A stretch of DNA of 64,000 nt from Novosphingobium sp. EMRT-2 (GCF_005145025.1 NZ_CP039695.1:3085501-3149500), one strand, 5' to 3'. Positions 1 through 10,193 are shown, numbered from the stretch's first letter. The notes: generated from the letters alone by a model not told the origin. Numbers and translations are program-made.

Positions 1-390
1 GCCTCGACCATCGCCGAACTCACCGCCGTTGGCCGCCCCGCCATTCTCGTGCCCCTGCCGATCGCGACCGACGATCACCAAGCCGCCAACACGCGCGAGA
101 TCGTCGCCGCCGGCGGCGCGCGCGCGATCCGGCAGACCGGCTTCACGCCCAAGGAACTGGCCAAGCAGATTCAGACCATGGCGCTTCATCCCCAATCCCT
201 CGCCAACGCCGCGCATGCCGCCTGGAACTGCGGCCTGCCCAACGCCGTCACCGACCTGGCAGATCTGGTCGAAAGCTTCGGTGCGGTGCCGCTTCAGGAC
301 GTGATCCGGATGGAAGGCGGCAAGACAGCGACTTCGGAACAGGTCGCGCTGGGCGCAAGCGTGCCGCGCGACACCGGAGTCCGCGCATGA
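1..390 (+). CDS. murG: MurG C-terminal part (partial, 5' end outside window)
   Basis: UDP-N-acetylglucosamine:undecaprenyl-pyrophosphoryl-MurNAc-pentapeptide transferase, which makes lipid II at the inner face of the membrane. Only the last 129 codons are present, open from the first base. The start of the visible part, [20 protein letters not shown], is the typical MurG UDP-GlcNAc-binding segment, followed by a DDHQAANT stretch matching the family's QxxNA region. Its stop overlaps the murC start (ATGA at 387-390), as expected for co-translated dcw cluster genes. The family call rests on this motif and on gene order. Confidence 0.93.
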   Translation, partial: ASTIAELTAVGRPAILVPLPIATDDHQAANTREIVAAGGARAIRQTGFTPKELAKQIQTMALHPQSLANAAHAAWNCGLPNAVTDLADLVESFGAVPLQDVIRMEGGKTATSEQVALGASVPRDTGVRA

Positions 391-1811
391 AGGGTGTCGG
401 CACAGATATCGGCACGATCCATTTCGTCGGCATCGGCGGGATCGGCATGTCCGGCATTGCCGAAGTCATGCACAACATGGGCTATTCGGTGCAGGGTTCG
501 GACATCGCCGAAAGCTATGTCGTCGAAGGCCTGCGCCAGCGTGGCATCGCGGTGATGATCGGCCACAAGGCGGAGAATGTCGAAGGCGCCGCCGTGGTCG
601 TTACTTCCACCGCCGTCCGGCGCGAAAATCCCGAAGTCGTCGCCGCCCTCGAAGCGCGCGTGCCGGTGGTGCGCCGCGCGGAAATGCTGGCGGAACTGAT
701 GCGGCTCAAGAACACCGTGGCGGTGGCCGGCACCCACGGCAAGACCACTACCACATCGATGGTCGCGGCGCTCCTCGATGCGGGCGGGGTCGATCCCACG
801 GTCATCAACGGCGGCATCATCAATTCCTATGGCTCGAACGCCCGCCTTGGTGCGTCGGACTGGATGGTGGTGGAAGCCGACGAAAGCGATGGTTCGTTCC
901 TGCGGCTTGACGGCACGCTGGCGATCGTCACCAACATCGATCCCGAACACCTCGATCACTACGGCAGCTTCGACCGGGTGAAATCGGCCTTCGTCGAGTT
1001 CATCGAGAACGTGCCGTTCTACGGCGCGGCGATGCTGTGCATCGATCATCCGGAAGTGCAGGCGATCATCCCCAAGGTGCGCGACCGCCGCGTCATCACC
1101 TATGGCTTTTCCGCGCAGGCCGACGTGCGGGGCGAGGGCGTGACGCCGATCCCCGGCGGCAACCGCTTCACCGCCGTGCTGCGCCAGCGCGACGGTTCGT
1201 TCCGCCGCATCGAGGGCATCGAACTGCCCATGCCCGGCCGCCACAACATCCAGAATGCGCTGGCCGCCGTGGCCGTCGCCGTGGAAATGGGCGTGTCGGA
1301 TGACCTCATCCGCGCCGGCTTCGGCAAGTTCGGCGGGGTCAAGCGCCGCTTTACCAAGGTGGGCGAGATCGCGGTGGACGGTGGTTCGGCCGTGGTCATC
1401 GACGATTACGGCCATCACCCGGTCGAAATCCGCGCCGTGCTCGCCGCCGCGCGCGAAGGCGTGCAGAACCGCGTCATCGCCGTGGTGCAGCCGCACCGCT
1501 TCACCCGCCTGCGCGATCATATGGAAGACTTCCAGGGCGCGTTCAACGATGCCGACGTGGTCTATGTCGCGCCGGTCTATCCCGCCGGCGAAGCGCCGAT
1601 CGAGGGCGTGGACGCGGCCGCACTGGTCGAAGGCGTCAAGGCGCGGGGCCATCGCTCGGCGCATCTGATCGCCGGGGCCGACGCGCTGGCGCAGGAACTC
1701 GCACCGCTGGTCCAGCCCGGCGACATGATCGTCTGCCTGGGCGCGGGCGACATCACCAAGTGGGCGGCGGGCCTGGCGGATGCCGTCAGCGCGCAGGGGG
1801 CGGCGGCGTGA
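387..1811 (+). CDS. murC: UDP-N-acetylmuramate--L-alanine ligase
   Basis: Adds L-alanine to UDP-MurNAc, the first amino-acid step of the peptidoglycan stem peptide; cytoplasmic and ATP dependent. The 474-residue protein has the N-terminal Rossmann-like motif [15 protein letters not shown] (about residues 11-25), the Mur ligase P-loop [10 protein letters not shown] (about 115-124), EADESDGSF in the central domain, and DDYGHHP with a late PHRFTR motif in the C-terminal domain. Length is usual for MurC. The start overlaps the murG stop by four bases and the stop overlaps the murB start, so this is one operon. Confidence 0.97.
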   Translation: MKGVGTDIGTIHFVGIGGIGMSGIAEVMHNMGYSVQGSDIAESYVVEGLRQRGIAVMIGHKAENVEGAAVVVTSTAVRRENPEVVAALEARVPVVRRAEMLAELMRLKNTVAVAGTHGKTTTTSMVAALLDAGGVDPTVINGGIINSYGSNARLGASDWMVVEADESDGSFLRLDGTLAIVTNIDPEHLDHYGSFDRVKSAFVEFIENVPFYGAAMLCIDHPEVQAIIPKVRDRRVITYGFSAQADVRGEGVTPIPGGNRFTAVLRQRDGSFRRIEGIELPMPGRHNIQNALAAVAVAVEMGVSDDLIRAGFGKFGGVKRRFTKVGEIAVDGGSAVVIDDYGHHPVEIRAVLAAAREGVQNRVIAVVQPHRFTRLRDHMEDFQGAFNDADVVYVAPVYPAGEAPIEGVDAAALVEGVKARGHRSAHLIAGADALAQELAPLVQPGDMIVCLGAGDITKWAAGLADAVSAQGAAA

Positions 1812-2704
1812 CCAACTCCGCACCATCCTTTGGGGTAAGGGGCAGGCTGACCCCCAACGCCCCGCTCGCCCCGCTGGTCTGGTTCAAGTCCGGCGGCGCG
1901 GCGCAGTGGCTGTTCGAGCCGAAGGATACGGATGACCTGTGTGCGTTCCTGCGCGATCTCGATCCCGCCGTGCCGGTCATGGCGCTGGGGCTGGGGTCCA
2001 ACCTGATCGTGCGCGATGGTGGCGTTCCGGGCGTGGTGGTGCGGCTGGGCAAGGCGTTCGCGAAAGTGGCGCGGGTGGATGCCGTCACGCTGGATTGCGG
2101 GGGCGGCGCGTCGGGCATTCTCGTCTCCTCCACCGCGCGCGATGCCGGCATCGCGGGGCTGGAATTCCTGCGCTCGATCCCCGGCACCGTCGGCGGCTTT
2201 TGCCGGATGAACGGCGGTGCTTACGGCTCCGAGGTCAAGGACGTGATGGTCGATTGCGACGTGGTCCTGCGCTCGGGCGAACGCGTCACGCTGCCGGTCG
2301 CGGACCTGGGTTATACCTATCGCCATTCCGAACTGCCCGAAGGCGCGATCGTGATCGGCGCGCGGTTCCGGGGCCGGCCGGGCGATCCAGCCGCGATCCA
2401 GGCCGAGATGGACCGCATTTCCGCCGCGCGCGAAGCCAGCCAGCCGCTGCGCAGCAAGACCGGCGGTAGCACGTTCAAAAACCCCGATGGGGCAAAGGCG
2501 TGGGAACTGGTTGACCGTGCCGGCTGCCGGGGTCTTACCGTGGGCGGGGCGCAGGTCAGCGAAAAGCACACCAACTTCCTCATCAACACCGGCACCGCCT
2601 CCAGCGCCGACATCGAGGCGCTGGGCGAGGAAGTGCGACGCCGGGTGAAGGAACAGTCGGGCGTGGAGTTGCAATGGGAAATCCAGCGGGTGGGCAAGCC
2701 GTGA
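1808..2704 (+). CDS. murB: UDP-N-acetylenolpyruvoylglucosamine reductase
   Basis: FAD enzyme that reduces the enolpyruvyl group with NADPH to give UDP-MurNAc. I chose the GTG at 1808 because it overlaps the murC stop (GTGA), giving 298 residues. An upstream in-frame ATG at 1760 lies deep inside murC. The protein shows [14 protein letters not shown], the FAD pyrophosphate loop [13 protein letters not shown], the active-site region [17 protein letters not shown] and a late GSTFKNP segment, the usual MurB order. It sits between murC and ddl, as in most alphaproteobacteria. Confidence 0.96.
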   Translation: MTNSAPSFGVRGRLTPNAPLAPLVWFKSGGAAQWLFEPKDTDDLCAFLRDLDPAVPVMALGLGSNLIVRDGGVPGVVVRLGKAFAKVARVDAVTLDCGGGASGILVSSTARDAGIAGLEFLRSIPGTVGGFCRMNGGAYGSEVKDVMVDCDVVLRSGERVTLPVADLGYTYRHSELPEGAIVIGARFRGRPGDPAAIQAEMDRISAAREASQPLRSKTGGSTFKNPDGAKAWELVDRAGCRGLTVGGAQVSEKHTNFLINTGTASSADIEALGEEVRRRVKEQSGVELQWEIQRVGKP

Positions 2705-2740
2705 CCGGTTTGTATCTCGACACGAACGGAGACTGTTGAA

Positions 2741-3724
2741 GTGTCATTGCCCAAACTCCACGTCGCGGTCCTGATGGGCGGCTGGTCGAACGAGCGGCCG
2801 GTTTCGCTGATGTCCGGCGAAGGCGTCGCCAGGGCGCTGGAAGAGCGCGGCCACACGGTCACGCGGATCGACATGGACCGCGCGGTGGCGCTGCGCCTGG
2901 CCGAAGCGAAGCCCGATATCGTGTTCAATGCGTTGCATGGGGTGCCGGGGGAAGACGGCGCGGTGCAGGGGATGCTCGATCTGATGGGCCTTCCCTATAC
3001 CCATTCGGGCATGGTCACTTCGGTCATCGCGATCGACAAGGAACTGACCAAGCAGGCGCTGGTGCCGCACGGCATCGCCATGCCGCAGGGCACGATGGTC
3101 CGCACCCCCGATCTCCACCGCGCCGATCCGCTACCGCGCCCCTATGTCCTCAAGCCCGTCAACGAAGGCTCGTCGGTCGGCGTCGCCATCGTCACCGCCG
3201 AGGGGAACTATGGCAACCCGATCAGCGCGGAGGCCAAGGGGCCGTGGCAGGAGTTCGACGAACTCCTGGCCGAACCCTATATCCGCGGCCGGGAGCTGAC
3301 CACGGCGGTCATCGCCGGCGCCGATGGCCCGTGGGCGCTGGGCGTCACCGAGCTGCGACCCAAGTCGGGCTTCTACGATTTCGACGCCAAGTACACCGAA
3401 GGGATGACGGACCACATCTGCCCGGCCGAGATTCCGGCCGAGATCACCGAGGCTTGCAAGGACATGGCGTTGCGCGCGCACGTGCTGCTCGGCTGCAAGG
3501 GCACCAGCCGGTCCGATTTCCGCTGGGACGATGAACAGCCTGGCCTGTCGGGCCTGTTCTTGCTGGAAGTGAACACCCAGCCGGGGATGACCCCGCTCAG
3601 CCTCGTGCCCGAACAGGCGCGGCACGTGGGCATGAGCTATGCCGATCTGGTCGAGGCGATCGTGGCCGACGCGCTGGGCCTGACCGCCACGCAGGGCCTT
3701 GTTGCCGCGCAGGGGAAGGGCTGA
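2741..3724 (+). CDS. ddl: D-alanine--D-alanine ligase
   Basis: ATP-grasp ligase that makes the D-Ala-D-Ala dipeptide for the stem peptide. It starts with GTG at 2741, about 7 bases after a GGAGA ribosome site. The 327 residues include VLMGGWSNERPVSLMSGEGVA at the N-terminus, NALHGVPGEDGAVQG, the serine loop NEGSSVGVAI and the metal-binding LLEVNTQPGMTPLSLVPEQA near the C-terminus. The 36-base gap after murB is the largest between murG and ftsQ and could hold a minor promoter, but I see no clear one. Confidence 0.97.
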   Translation: MSLPKLHVAVLMGGWSNERPVSLMSGEGVARALEERGHTVTRIDMDRAVALRLAEAKPDIVFNALHGVPGEDGAVQGMLDLMGLPYTHSGMVTSVIAIDKELTKQALVPHGIAMPQGTMVRTPDLHRADPLPRPYVLKPVNEGSSVGVAIVTAEGNYGNPISAEAKGPWQEFDELLAEPYIRGRELTTAVIAGADGPWALGVTELRPKSGFYDFDAKYTEGMTDHICPAEIPAEITEACKDMALRAHVLLGCKGTSRSDFRWDDEQPGLSGLFLLEVNTQPGMTPLSLVPEQARHVGMSYADLVEAIVADALGLTATQGLVAAQGKG

Positions 3725-3727
3725 ACC

Positions 3728-4705
3728 ATGGCGCAGACGATCCGGCGGAGCGGCAAGGGCGTGCGGCGCGCGGCGGCGGCCAAGGGCGCGCAGCGCAAGG
3801 TGGCCACCGCCAAGAAGCAGACCGGCAACGTCATCGATGGCGTGATGCAGTGGCTGCCGTTCAGCGAGGAGACGCTGCACCGGATCGTGCTGGCGGTGAT
3901 CCTCGGCGTGGCGGCGATGCTCGTGTGGATGGTCGCCAGCATGGCCGGCGTGCCGATGCTGGCGCAGGAAAAGCTGGCGCAGGTCGCTTCGGGCGCCGGG
4001 TTCGAGGTCAAGCGCGTCGAAGTGCGCGGCGTCAACCGCATGAACGAGCTGAAGATCTACGAAAAGGTGCTGGGCCAGCGCGATCAGTCGATGCCCCGGC
4101 TCGATATCGACGGGTTGCGTGGTGATCTGATGCAGCTTTCGTGGGTCAAGGACGCGCGCGTTTCGCGCCAGTTGCCCGATACGCTGGTGGTGGACATTGT
4201 CGAACGATCGCCCCACGCGGTGCTGCGCAAGGGCGGCAAGCTGGTGCTGATCGATGATACCGGGCACGAGCTCGAACCGGTTTCGGCCGCGCGCGCCAAG
4301 GGCATGCTGGTGTTGGAAGGCGAAGGCGCGGGTGAAAAGGTGCAGGATCTCGGGCGCCTGCTCGATGTCGCGCCGGCGCTGAAGCCGCAGGTCGCCGAAG
4401 CCGAATGGATCGGCAACCGCCGCTGGAACATCATGTTCAAGACTGGGCAGGTGCTGGCGCTGCCCGAAGGCGATGACCAGTCCGCAAGCGCACTGCTCGG
4501 CTTCGCGCGGATGGACGGGGTGAACCGCCTGCTCGGCGGCAAGGTGGCAAGCTTCGACATGCGTGCGTCCGATCGCATGTACCTGCGCGTGCCCGGCCAT
4601 GCCGACGAAGTGGCGGCCGATCAGCGCGCCGCCGCCGAGGCCAAGGCCGCCGCGAAGAAGGCGGCGCAACTCGCCCGGGCGAAGGCGGCGGAGAAGGATC
4701 AGTAG
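3728..4705 (+). CDS. ftsQ: Cell division protein FtsQ
   Basis: Bitopic division protein that links cytoplasmic and periplasmic parts of the divisome. The 325 residues comprise a basic cytoplasmic N-terminus, one membrane segment (about 52-72), a POTRA domain (about 92-160, starting with the VKRVEVRGVNRM strand) and a FtsQ/DivIB domain. A lysine/alanine-rich tail (about 300-325) looks disordered. Sequence identity in this family is low, so the call rests on topology, the POTRA start and position between ddl and ftsA. Confidence 0.92.
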   Translation: MAQTIRRSGKGVRRAAAAKGAQRKVATAKKQTGNVIDGVMQWLPFSEETLHRIVLAVILGVAAMLVWMVASMAGVPMLAQEKLAQVASGAGFEVKRVEVRGVNRMNELKIYEKVLGQRDQSMPRLDIDGLRGDLMQLSWVKDARVSRQLPDTLVVDIVERSPHAVLRKGGKLVLIDDTGHELEPVSAARAKGMLVLEGEGAGEKVQDLGRLLDVAPALKPQVAEAEWIGNRRWNIMFKTGQVLALPEGDDQSASALLGFARMDGVNRLLGGKVASFDMRASDRMYLRVPGHADEVAADQRAAAEAKAAAKKAAQLARAKAAEKDQ

Positions 4706-4708
4706 GCC

Positions 4709-5992
4709 GTGGCGGCTCCGCGCATCACCAGGCTTTTCGCTGCGGTCAACATCGGCTCGTTCCGCGTCTCGGCGATGATCGCCGGGCTATCGGAAACGGG
4801 CGAGATGATCGTGCTCGGATCGGGCCACCGCGCCGCGCAGGGGATCAAGCGCGGCTATGTGACCGACATGCAGGCCGCCACCCATTCGGTGCGCGACGCG
4901 ATCGAACGGGCCGAGAAGATGGCCAACACCGGCGTGCAGAAGGTGTGGATCGGCTGCTCCGGCGCGGGGCTGGTCAGCACTACCGCCCGGGTCGAGGTGG
5001 ACATCGGCGGCCGCCGCATCGAACAGGACGATATCGAGCATCTGCTCGTTGCCGGGCGCGAGGTGATCCAGCCCGATGGCCGCATGGTGCTCCACGCGCA
5101 GCCCGCGCACTACACGCTCGATGGCGCGCATGGCGTGCCCAACCCCAAGGGGCTTCATGCCGAACGGCTGGCGGTGGATATCCACGTCATGCTGGCCGAT
5201 GGCGCGCCCATCCGGAACCTGACCGAGACCGTGCAGAACGCGCATCTGGAGGTCGAGGCCGTGGTCGGTTCGCCGGTTGCAGCGGGTCATGCCTGCCTGA
5301 CGCCGGAAGAGCGCGAACTGGGCGTCGCGCTGGTGGAATTCGGCGCGGAAGTGACGACCGTTTCGGTCTATGCCGCCGGCATGCTGCTGGGGATGCAGGT
5401 CATCCCGTTCGGTTCGGGCGACATCACCGACGCCGTTGCCTCGGCCTTCGGTATCCGCCGTTACCAGGCCGAGCGGCTCAAGTGCATGTCCGGCTCGGCC
5501 ATCGCCAGCCCGGCCGATCACCGCGAGATGATCCCGGTCAACGCGCCGGGCGATCCCGAAGGCGCGGGGCCGCTGGCGCGCCACGCCGATGACAAGAACC
5601 GCATCCCGCGCGCCGAACTGATCTCGGTGATCACCCAGCAGCTCGGCCACTTCACAGAAGAGGTGGGCAAGGCGCTGAAAGCGATGGGTTTCACGGGCCA
5701 GCGCGGCCAGCAGGTCGTGCTCACGGGCGGGGGCGCGCAACTGCCGGGCCTGGCCGATTACGCGCAGTCCGCACTGGGCCGCCCGGTGCGGATCGGCGCG
5801 CCGCCGACGATGATCGGCCTGCCGCCGGGCCTCGCCACGCCCAGCTCCTCCACGCTCGTCGGGCTGGTGCTCTATGCCGCCGCCGATCCGGTGGACATCC
5901 GCGCGATCGGCCCGGCCTACCAGCCCAGCACGCGCTATTCCGGCCTGGGACTCGTCACGCGGGTCTATCGGGCGTTGCGGGAATACTTCTGA
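4709..5992 (+). CDS. ftsA: Cell division protein FtsA
   Basis: Actin-like ATPase that tethers FtsZ filaments to the inner membrane. It starts with GTG at 4709, three bases after the ftsQ stop. The 427 residues carry the phosphate-1 region around AAVNIGSFRVSAMIAG, the SHS2 insert, and the adenosine/phosphate-2 motif LTGGGAQLPGLADYA near residue 340. The protein ends in a hydrophobic and basic stretch (GLGLVTRVYRALREYF) that fits the membrane-targeting amphipathic helix. Confidence 0.95.
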   Translation: MAAPRITRLFAAVNIGSFRVSAMIAGLSETGEMIVLGSGHRAAQGIKRGYVTDMQAATHSVRDAIERAEKMANTGVQKVWIGCSGAGLVSTTARVEVDIGGRRIEQDDIEHLLVAGREVIQPDGRMVLHAQPAHYTLDGAHGVPNPKGLHAERLAVDIHVMLADGAPIRNLTETVQNAHLEVEAVVGSPVAAGHACLTPEERELGVALVEFGAEVTTVSVYAAGMLLGMQVIPFGSGDITDAVASAFGIRRYQAERLKCMSGSAIASPADHREMIPVNAPGDPEGAGPLARHADDKNRIPRAELISVITQQLGHFTEEVGKALKAMGFTGQRGQQVVLTGGGAQLPGLADYAQSALGRPVRIGAPPTMIGLPPGLATPSSSTLVGLVLYAAADPVDIRAIGPAYQPSTRYSGLGLVTRVYRALREYF

Positions 5993-6171
5993 TGGCCGCG
6001 CCCGATCATGGCAAGTTATCCACCGCTGCGCGGCTGAATAGCGGATTTTGCGGACCATTCGGCCGCTCATCCTGTGGAAAAGGTCTATTTAACCTTTATT
6101 CGACGAATCCAACTGTGCCACAGGTCGGCTAAGTTCAACCGAAACGCACCCAACCCGAACGGGAGACCGCT
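5993..6171 (+). promoter_or_regulatory. ftsZ upstream region with DnaA-box-like and GANTC sites
   Basis: The 179-base gap between ftsA and ftsZ is much longer and more AT-rich than any other gap in this cluster. It contains TTATCCACC (6016-6024, one base off the DnaA box), TGTGGAAAA (6073-6081, whose complement TTTTCCACA fits TTWTNCACA exactly), a TTAACC half-site like that bound by CtrA (6089-6094) and one CcrM-type GANTC site (GAATC, 6105-6109). In Caulobacter, ftsZ transcription responds to DnaA, CtrA and CcrM. Here the role is inferred. No clear -35/-10 pair was identified. Confidence 0.5.
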
Positions 6172-7641
6172 ATGAGCATCAACATCGGACCGCCGGCCAT
6201 CGATGAGCTTCGGCCCCGCATCACGGTGATCGGGGTTGGCGGCGCGGGCGGAAACGCCATCGCCAACATGATCAGCGCCGGGATCGAAGGCGTCGATTTC
6301 GTCGTCGTGAACACCGATGCGCAGGCGCTGAACAACTCGATCGCCGAAAACCGCATTCAGCTTGGGCCGGCGATTACGCAGGGCTTGGGCGCGGGCGCGC
6401 GGCCCGAAGTCGGCCGCGCCGCCGCCGAAGAGACGATGGAAGAGATCGAGCGCGCGCTCGATGGCGTCCACATGTGCTTCATCGCCGCCGGCATGGGCGG
6501 CGGCACCGGCACCGGTGCCGCGCCGGTCATCGCCGAAGTCGCGCGCAAGAAGGGCGTGCTGACCGTGGGCGTGGTCACCAAGCCGTTCCTGTTCGAAGGC
6601 ACGCGCCGCATGCGTTCGGCGGAATCGGGCATCGAAGAGCTGCAGAAGCACGTCGATACCCTGATCGTCATCCCCAACCAGAACCTGTTCCTCGTCGCCA
6701 AGGCGGAAACGACCTTCAAGGAAGCGTTCCAGCTCGCCGACGAAGTGCTGCAGCAGGGCGTGCGCTCGATCACCGATCTGATGGTCATGCCCGGCCTCAT
6801 CAACCTCGACTTCGCCGACGTGCGCTCGGTGATGGGCGAAATGGGCAAGGCGATGATGGGCACGGGCGAGGGCGATGGTCCGAACCGCGCGCTGGAAGCG
6901 GCAGAACGCGCCATCGCCAACCCGCTGCTCGATGGCGTGTCGATGCAGGGTGCCCGCGGCGTGATCATCTCGATCATCGGCGGCGACGACATGAAGCTGC
7001 TCGAAGTCGACGAAGCCGCCAACCACATTCGCGAACTGGTTGATCCCAACGCCAACATCATCTGGGGTTCGGCGTTCAATCCGGATCTCGATGGCAAGAT
7101 CCGCGTCTCGGTCGTGGCTACCGGCATCGAACAGAGTGCCGAAATGGCCGAACAGGCCGCGCGCCCGCTCAACCTTCCCGGCGCCTCGCGCGGTCCGGCT
7201 TTCCCGACCACGGCCCCGTCTTCGGTCACTGCCGCCGCGCCGGAACCCGCGCCGCCCGTGCAGCAGGCTCCCGAGCCCGTTCCTGCCTGGACGCCGCCCG
7301 TGGCGGAGTCCGCTCCCGAGCCGGAACCCGAAGCGCTCGACCTCACGCTCGATCTCAGTGAGGAACACGCCGCGTCCGTGCCGCCGGCTTCTGCATCAGG
7401 CAAGGACGAACTCGTGCTCGGCGGGTCCGACGAAATCGGTGCTCCCCCGCGTTTCGGCGGCGAGGCATCCGATGCCCCGGCCGAACGCTCCACCCCGCGC
7501 GTGGCGCCGGGCGGCGGCGGCAGCACGCTGTTCGAACGCATGGCCAATCTTTCTCGCGGCGGCGGCAAGGCCGCCGATGACGAGGACGATGGCGGCGCGC
7601 TCAACATTCCGCGCTTCCTCGGGCGTCAGAACAACCAGTAA
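6172..7641 (+). CDS. ftsZ: Cell division GTPase FtsZ
   Basis: Tubulin-like GTPase that forms the Z ring. The 489-residue protein starts after a GGGAGA ribosome site. It has [13 protein letters not shown], the tubulin signature [16 protein letters not shown] (about 105-120) and the T7 loop [12 protein letters not shown] long acidic, proline-rich linker runs from about residue 340 to 470. The C-terminal peptide [10 protein letters not shown] fits the conserved DIPxFL tail that binds FtsA and other partners. The protein is longer than E. coli FtsZ because of the linker, as in other alphaproteobacteria. Confidence 0.98.
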   Translation: MSINIGPPAIDELRPRITVIGVGGAGGNAIANMISAGIEGVDFVVVNTDAQALNNSIAENRIQLGPAITQGLGAGARPEVGRAAAEETMEEIERALDGVHMCFIAAGMGGGTGTGAAPVIAEVARKKGVLTVGVVTKPFLFEGTRRMRSAESGIEELQKHVDTLIVIPNQNLFLVAKAETTFKEAFQLADEVLQQGVRSITDLMVMPGLINLDFADVRSVMGEMGKAMMGTGEGDGPNRALEAAERAIANPLLDGVSMQGARGVIISIIGGDDMKLLEVDEAANHIRELVDPNANIIWGSAFNPDLDGKIRVSVVATGIEQSAEMAEQAARPLNLPGASRGPAFPTTAPSSVTAAAPEPAPPVQQAPEPVPAWTPPVAESAPEPEPEALDLTLDLSEEHAASVPPASASGKDELVLGGSDEIGAPPRFGGEASDAPAERSTPRVAPGGGGSTLFERMANLSRGGGKAADDEDDGGALNIPRFLGRQNNQ

Positions 7642-7654
7642 CGGGCGTCCGGAC

Positions 7655-7684
7655 CTCCCGCCGCCGCAATTCGGACGGCGGGAG
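7655..7684 (+). terminator. Hairpin after ftsZ
   Basis: Perfect 9-bp stem CTCCCGCCG / CGGCGGGAG (7655-7663 and 7676-7684) with a 12-base loop, 13 bases after the ftsZ stop. There is no T tract, so it may reduce readthrough or protect the 3' end rather than be a full intrinsic terminator. Confidence 0.45.
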
Positions 7685-7744
7685 CACCCGGTTCGCCGAT
7701 CTGTTGTCGCCGGTTCGGCGGGATGTCGATAAGGGAGCGGCAAC

Positions 7745-10012
7745 ATGAGTCGCCATTTGTCGAAACGAACCGTCTGGCCGCGCGTTGCGGTCGGGCTCTT
7801 GGCCGCCTGCAGCGCCTCGGCGCTTTTCGCGCAGCGCGCCCCATCGGGTCCGGTCGACGAGGATGTGGACCAGCCGGAATCCGTGTCGCGCCCGGTGGTG
7901 CAACCCATCACCGGTCAGGCCAGCGGCACGCAGGCGCTCAATGCCGCGCTTAACCGGCTGGCGCGCGATCCGCGGAATATCGAGGCCCTGATCGAGGCCG
8001 GCAACGCCGCGCAGCGCGTCGGCGATAGCGACGCCGCGCTGGGTTTCTTCAAGCGCGCGGACGAGGTTGCGCCGGGCAATGGCGCGGTCAAGGCGCAGAT
8101 TGGCGCGGCGCTGGTTCGCGACGATCCGTTCTCCGCGATCCGCTATTTCGACGATGCCGAACGGGTGGGGGCCGATCTGTTCCCGATGGCGGCGGATCGC
8201 GGGCTGGCCTACGATCTGATCGGCGACAATGCCACCGCGCAGCGCTTTTACCAGGTCGCGCTCAGCCGTGGGCCTAATGCCGAAGTCGCGCGGCGCTACG
8301 CGCTCAGCCTCGCCATCGCCGGGGATCGGCGTGGGGCGGAGAACGTGCTGAACCCGCTGTTGCAGACGCAGGACCGCGCCGCCTGGCGCACGCGCACCTT
8401 TATCATGGCGATCGCGGGCCAGCAGGACGACGCGGTCGCGGTCGCTTATGCCTCGATGCCGCAGCAACTCGCCGCCGGCATCACGCCCTATCTGCGCTAC
8501 ATGCCGCGCCTTACCCCGGCGCAGCAGGCCGCCGCCGCCAATCTCGGACGCTTCCCGCGCGCGGCGGACATCGGGCGCGACGAGCCGCGCGTCGTGCAAT
8601 ATGCCGCGCTCCATCCGCGCGCGCCGCGTGCCGATGCGTCGCTGATTCCGACGGGCGAGGCGTTGGGCGCGCAGGCGGCGGACCGGCCCAGCCGCGAAAA
8701 GCGCCGCCGTCCCGGCCGGGGGGAACCGGTGCGCGTTGCATCGGCGTCGCCCGCCCCGACGGCCTCCTCCCCGACCCGCCCGGCAACGGGCGTCGGCGTG
8801 TCGTTGTTGCCGACGCCCGCGCCTTCGCCAGCCGTGTCGCCGCCCGTACCTCCGCCGGTGCCGATGCCATCGCGTACGGTCACTGCGGCGCCCGCTCCGG
8901 CTCCGGTCCAAGTGGCGACGGCCGCGCCGTCCGCCCCGGCCTCGCAAGCCGCGGGCGAACGGCCGCTGGTGATTCCGCGCCCCTATCCGGCCTCGCGGCT
9001 CGATGGTCCGCCGTCTGCCGGCAGCACGCCTCCGGCCGCGATCGCCGCGGCGGCTCCCGCCCCGGCTCCGATGCAGGTCGCCACGGCCGCCGCGCCGACC
9101 GCCGTCACGCCAGTTCCCCGGCCGACGCCAGCACCCGCACCAACACCCGCCCCCGCGCCGTCGCCGGGCTTCGACCTGTCGCGGGTGCAGGGCAGCACCG
9201 CCACCGCCCAGCCTGTTCCGACACAGGCGCCTTCACCGGCACCAGCCCCGGCACCTGCGCCCGCGCCGACTCCGGCGCCCGTGGCCGAACCGCCGGTTCA
9301 GGTCGCGGCGGTCGCGCCATCCTCGGCCCCACCGCCCACCGCCATTGTCGAACCGGTCCAGTCGCCGCCGGCAGCATCCCCGCCGCCCGCCGACGCCGCC
9401 GATTTCCGCAGCCTGTTCGAAGGGTTCCGCCCGCCCGAGGAGGAGCGGCATCAGGCCGTGGCCGCCGTCGACATCTCGCGCATCCAGCCCGCGCGGCCCA
9501 AGCCTCCCGAGGAGAAGCCGGCCCCGGCCAAGGCCGCCGAATCCAAGTCCGCCGAACCCGAACCTGCCGATCGCACGACGCGGCGTCGCGGGCGCGCTGC
9601 AGCCACCGAGGAGGAGGCCACTCCCTCGTCCGGCCCGCGCGGGCGCGAAACCGCGTCGGACATCCGGGGAAGGGGCTCCAAGGACGCGAAGGACGCCAAG
9701 GGAGCTAAGGGCAAGGGCGCGAAGGCCCGTCCGCCCGCCAATCCCAGCCGCGTCTGGGTGCAGGTGCTGACCGGCGCCAACCGTGACGTGATGGGCCGCG
9801 AATGGCAGCGCATGGTGCGCGAGGCGTCCGTACTGCGTTCGCGCAAGCCGTATATCACCCCGTGGCGCAGCAATTTCCGGCTGCTGACCGGTCCGTTCGA
9901 CAGCGACGAGGACGCGCAGGCCTTCCTCAACCAGTTGCGCCGCGCCGGCGTCAGTGGCTTCCAGTGGACCAGCCCGGCGGGGCAGGCGGTCGATCCGCTG
10001 CCTGCACGGTAG
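7745..10012 (+). CDS. TPR and SPOR domain envelope protein
   Basis: A 755-residue exported protein. The N-terminus is a signal sequence with both a possible lipobox (LLAAC, about 19-23) and a possible AxA cleavage site (ALFAQ), so lipoprotein or periplasmic fate is open. Residues about 55-260 read as helical TPR-like repeats. About 330-560 is extremely proline/alanine rich, about 600-670 is basic, and about 673-750 (VWVQVLTGANRD... to SGFQWTS) is a SPOR domain. SPOR domains bind denuded septal glycan, so together with its place just after ftsZ a division or septal role is likely. No closer function is recognised. Confidence 0.85.
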   Translation: MSRHLSKRTVWPRVAVGLLAACSASALFAQRAPSGPVDEDVDQPESVSRPVVQPITGQASGTQALNAALNRLARDPRNIEALIEAGNAAQRVGDSDAALGFFKRADEVAPGNGAVKAQIGAALVRDDPFSAIRYFDDAERVGADLFPMAADRGLAYDLIGDNATAQRFYQVALSRGPNAEVARRYALSLAIAGDRRGAENVLNPLLQTQDRAAWRTRTFIMAIAGQQDDAVAVAYASMPQQLAAGITPYLRYMPRLTPAQQAAAANLGRFPRAADIGRDEPRVVQYAALHPRAPRADASLIPTGEALGAQAADRPSREKRRRPGRGEPVRVASASPAPTASSPTRPATGVGVSLLPTPAPSPAVSPPVPPPVPMPSRTVTAAPAPAPVQVATAAPSAPASQAAGERPLVIPRPYPASRLDGPPSAGSTPPAAIAAAAPAPAPMQVATAAAPTAVTPVPRPTPAPAPTPAPAPSPGFDLSRVQGSTATAQPVPTQAPSPAPAPAPAPAPTPAPVAEPPVQVAAVAPSSAPPPTAIVEPVQSPPAASPPPADAADFRSLFEGFRPPEEERHQAVAAVDISRIQPARPKPPEEKPAPAKAAESKSAEPEPADRTTRRRGRAAATEEEATPSSGPRGRETASDIRGRGSKDAKDAKGAKGKGAKARPPANPSRVWVQVLTGANRDVMGREWQRMVREASVLRSRKPYITPWRSNFRLLTGPFDSDEDAQAFLNQLRRAGVSGFQWTSPAGQAVDPLPAR

Positions 10013-10193
10013 GGCGCGTGTCCGGGCTTTTGCAGCCGAACCGGATGTTCACCCCTTGTCCACATGTTATAAACAGCCTTGTCGAGTTTTGCCCAACGAC
10101 GGGTTAACCGTTGATTGTCCCCGGCCCCGCGCTCCGCGATGGGTCAGGGCAGGCGGACGGCAGGTTGGTCGTTCGCGATGGATGGAGTGTCTG
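10013..10193 (+). other. Intergenic region with DnaA-box-like 9-mer
   Basis: The 181 bases between the SPOR gene and the YbjN gene are AT-richer than their surroundings. They hold TTGTCCACA (10056-10064, one base off the DnaA consensus), followed directly by an AT stretch and a TTAACC (10105-10110). It is probably the promoter region of the ybjN-like gene. No promoter elements can be assigned with confidence. Confidence 0.3.

Noticed and set aside
6089..6104. Full CtrA binding site (TTAA-N7-TTAA) upstream of ftsZ
   Set aside because: Only the left TTAA is present; the second half reads TCGA. Reported only as a half-site.
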